This document shows positions 63,353-64,000 of a stretch of 64,000 nt of DNA, piece after piece. The position numbers and the translations under genes were made by a program. How positions within the stretch are numbered: the first letter of the stretch is position 1; every line of letters starts with the position of its first letter. This DNA comes from Candidatus Altimarinota bacterium (GTDB lineage: Bacteria; Patescibacteriota; Gracilibacteria; UBA4473). Location: the NCBI GenBank assembly GCA_020631075.1, contig JAHDHX010000005.1, forward strand, positions 1 through 64,000, read 5' to 3'. The notes below the pieces were generated by a model that made no database searches, had not been told where the DNA came from, and saw nothing but the letters and a program-made list of their open reading frames with translations.

Positions 63353-64000
63353 ATGACGATCTTGCTCACTGGCCCTGACTACGGCGTGGTGGCGCTGGGG
63401 CGACAGCTCTGGTTGGCGGATGCCACCACTTCACTCACGCTCGTTCACACCCCAACCCAGCCCCTCCCCACTTCGTCTCACCGCCCCAGTCAACAGTTGC
63501 TCTTCCCCGCGTTGCTCGCCCACGCGGTGTCTTTGCTTACGACAGGGCGCATAGCCATTGCCGCGGGTCGTCCTTCTTTGCCAGATTTTTCTTTAGATGA
63601 GGCATTAAAAGATAAACTAGCCACTCAGTGGCAAAAACAGCAATTAAGACTTACCAAAAGGCAAAAACGCCGCCAAAGATTTACTCCAAAACTGACCGTG
63701 ACCCCGCAGGCCCTCCCCGCGCTTGACACCTTGGCTGACGAAGGACTGGCCGACTCGGTTGAGTTCCGCCGCCTCGCCCGCAGATACCTCCGCCCCCTGC
63801 GGCACGCCCACTGTCAGCTGGTGGTCTTCCCGCAGGCGATCATGGCGACGGAGGCCCCCCGCCGCCTCTTGCAGCACATCGCTGGCACCCAGTTGCAGGT
63901 CGTCACACTGGCGGACTTGCCGCCCTCCACCCTGCTCGACCACCTGCCGCAGCTCCCCACGTCGCCCGACACACCGCGTTGTCGGGTGTTTTCTGCTGAC
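63353..64000 (+). CDS. Hypothetical protein, cut by the window end (partial)
   Basis: An ORF begins at ATG 63353 and is open for 216 codons to the end of the window, so it was missed by the ORF track. The start reads MTILLTGPDYGVVALGRQLW. A segment YLRPLRHAHCQLVVFP near residue 145 is faintly like the active-site region of glutamate racemase (YLxPLxxxGxDTLVLGCTHYP), but the catalytic Cys and His are not there, so this is not claimed. About codons 80-125 are AT-rich and basic. Confidence 0.6.
   Translation, partial: MTILLTGPDYGVVALGRQLWLADATTSLTLVHTPTQPLPTSSHRPSQQLLFPALLAHAVSLLTTGRIAIAAGRPSLPDFSLDEALKDKLATQWQKQQLRLTKRQKRRQRFTPKLTVTPQALPALDTLADEGLADSVEFRRLARRYLRPLRHAHCQLVVFPQAIMATEAPRRLLQHIAGTQLQVVTLADLPPSTLLDHLPQLPTSPDTPRCRVFSAD

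Noticed and set aside
63353-64000. Glutamate racemase annotation for the last gene
   Set aside because: One segment resembles the family, but the catalytic GCTHYP motif is missing and the gene is cut.

Overview
The window looks like a chromosomal segment of a Candidate Phyla Radiation (Patescibacteria) bacterium with a GC-rich genome and the standard genetic code, since TGA ends many genes (lepA, mutY, the first pilin-like gene at 38.5 kb). Evidence for this placement is the mixture of compact housekeeping genes, type IV pilus genes of the Gram-positive/CPR type, VirB2-like membrane proteins, a Cys-rich protein of a kind I associate with CPR genomes, and many orphan genes. The exact lineage cannot be named from what is visible. 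No CRISPR array, prophage, complete insertion sequence or restriction system was seen.

Layout. 1-0.27 kb: 3' end of a 16S rRNA with no 23S gene behind it. 0.3-3.7 kb: an AT-rich orphan gene, pyrB and lepA. 3.8-6.1 kb: minor pilin cluster 1 (FimT/GspH-, PilV- and PilW-like). 6.2-12 kb: gltX, a lipoprotein cyclophilin, a FecR-domain protein, a membrane protein, tRNA-Thr with two decayed tandem copies, ychF. 12-19.8 kb (minus strand): DUF937 gene, xth, cysteine desulfurase, methyltransferase, map, adk, nrdR, a foldback element, smpB, dnaG. 19.9-20.3 kb: RNase P RNA. 20.3-27.7 kb: AT-rich methyltransferase, rmlD-like gene, a very large ileS, AT-rich orphan. 27.8-32.9 kb: rpoC-rpsL-rpsG. 33-37.6 kb: thymidylate synthase-family gene, DUF1858/HesB-like fusion, second foldback element, nucleotidyltransferase, Cys-rich protein. 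37.7-38.0 kb: tRNA-Lys and tRNA-Ala. 38.5-41.4 kb: two coupled genes, each with three VirB2-like modules. 42.6-48.5 kb: mutY, two orphans, glycosyltransferase, prs. 48.6-52.5 kb (minus): pseudouridine synthase, histidine kinase, response regulator, orphan. About 52.4-52.7 kb: a cluster of DnaA-box-like sites. 52.8-56.6 kb: fur, then a nucleotide/folate set (dCMP deaminase-like, dcd, DHFR-like, purH). 56.8-64 kb: RmuC-like gene, minor pilin cluster 2 with pilC, pilO and pilN, and a gene cut by the window end.

How the parts fit. Most genes serve translation (16S, lepA, gltX, ileS, rpsL, rpsG, tRNAs, smpB, map, ychF, rnpB), nucleotide supply (pyrB, prs, adk, purH, dcd, dCMP deaminase-like, thyA-family, DHFR-like, nrdR), DNA replication and repair (dnaG, xth, mutY, rmuC) and the cell surface (two pilin clusters, VirB2-like proteins, rmlD, GT2).

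The most interesting observations are: (1) an isoleucyl-tRNA synthetase carrying two complete histidine-phosphatase domains; (2) a 16S 3' tail in which the anti-Shine-Dalgarno core CCUCC reads UCGCC, together with genes that mostly lack Shine-Dalgarno sequences and often have a -10 box only 6-9 nt before the start codon; (3) a thymidylate synthase homologue whose dUMP-selecting Asn is Asp, as in dCMP hydroxymethylases; (4) a DnaG primase that has lost all four zinc ligands; (5) a pair of foldback elements with TA flanks that each supply the stop codon of the adjacent gene; (6) pilin genes whose surface domains are AT-rich patches in GC-rich frames.
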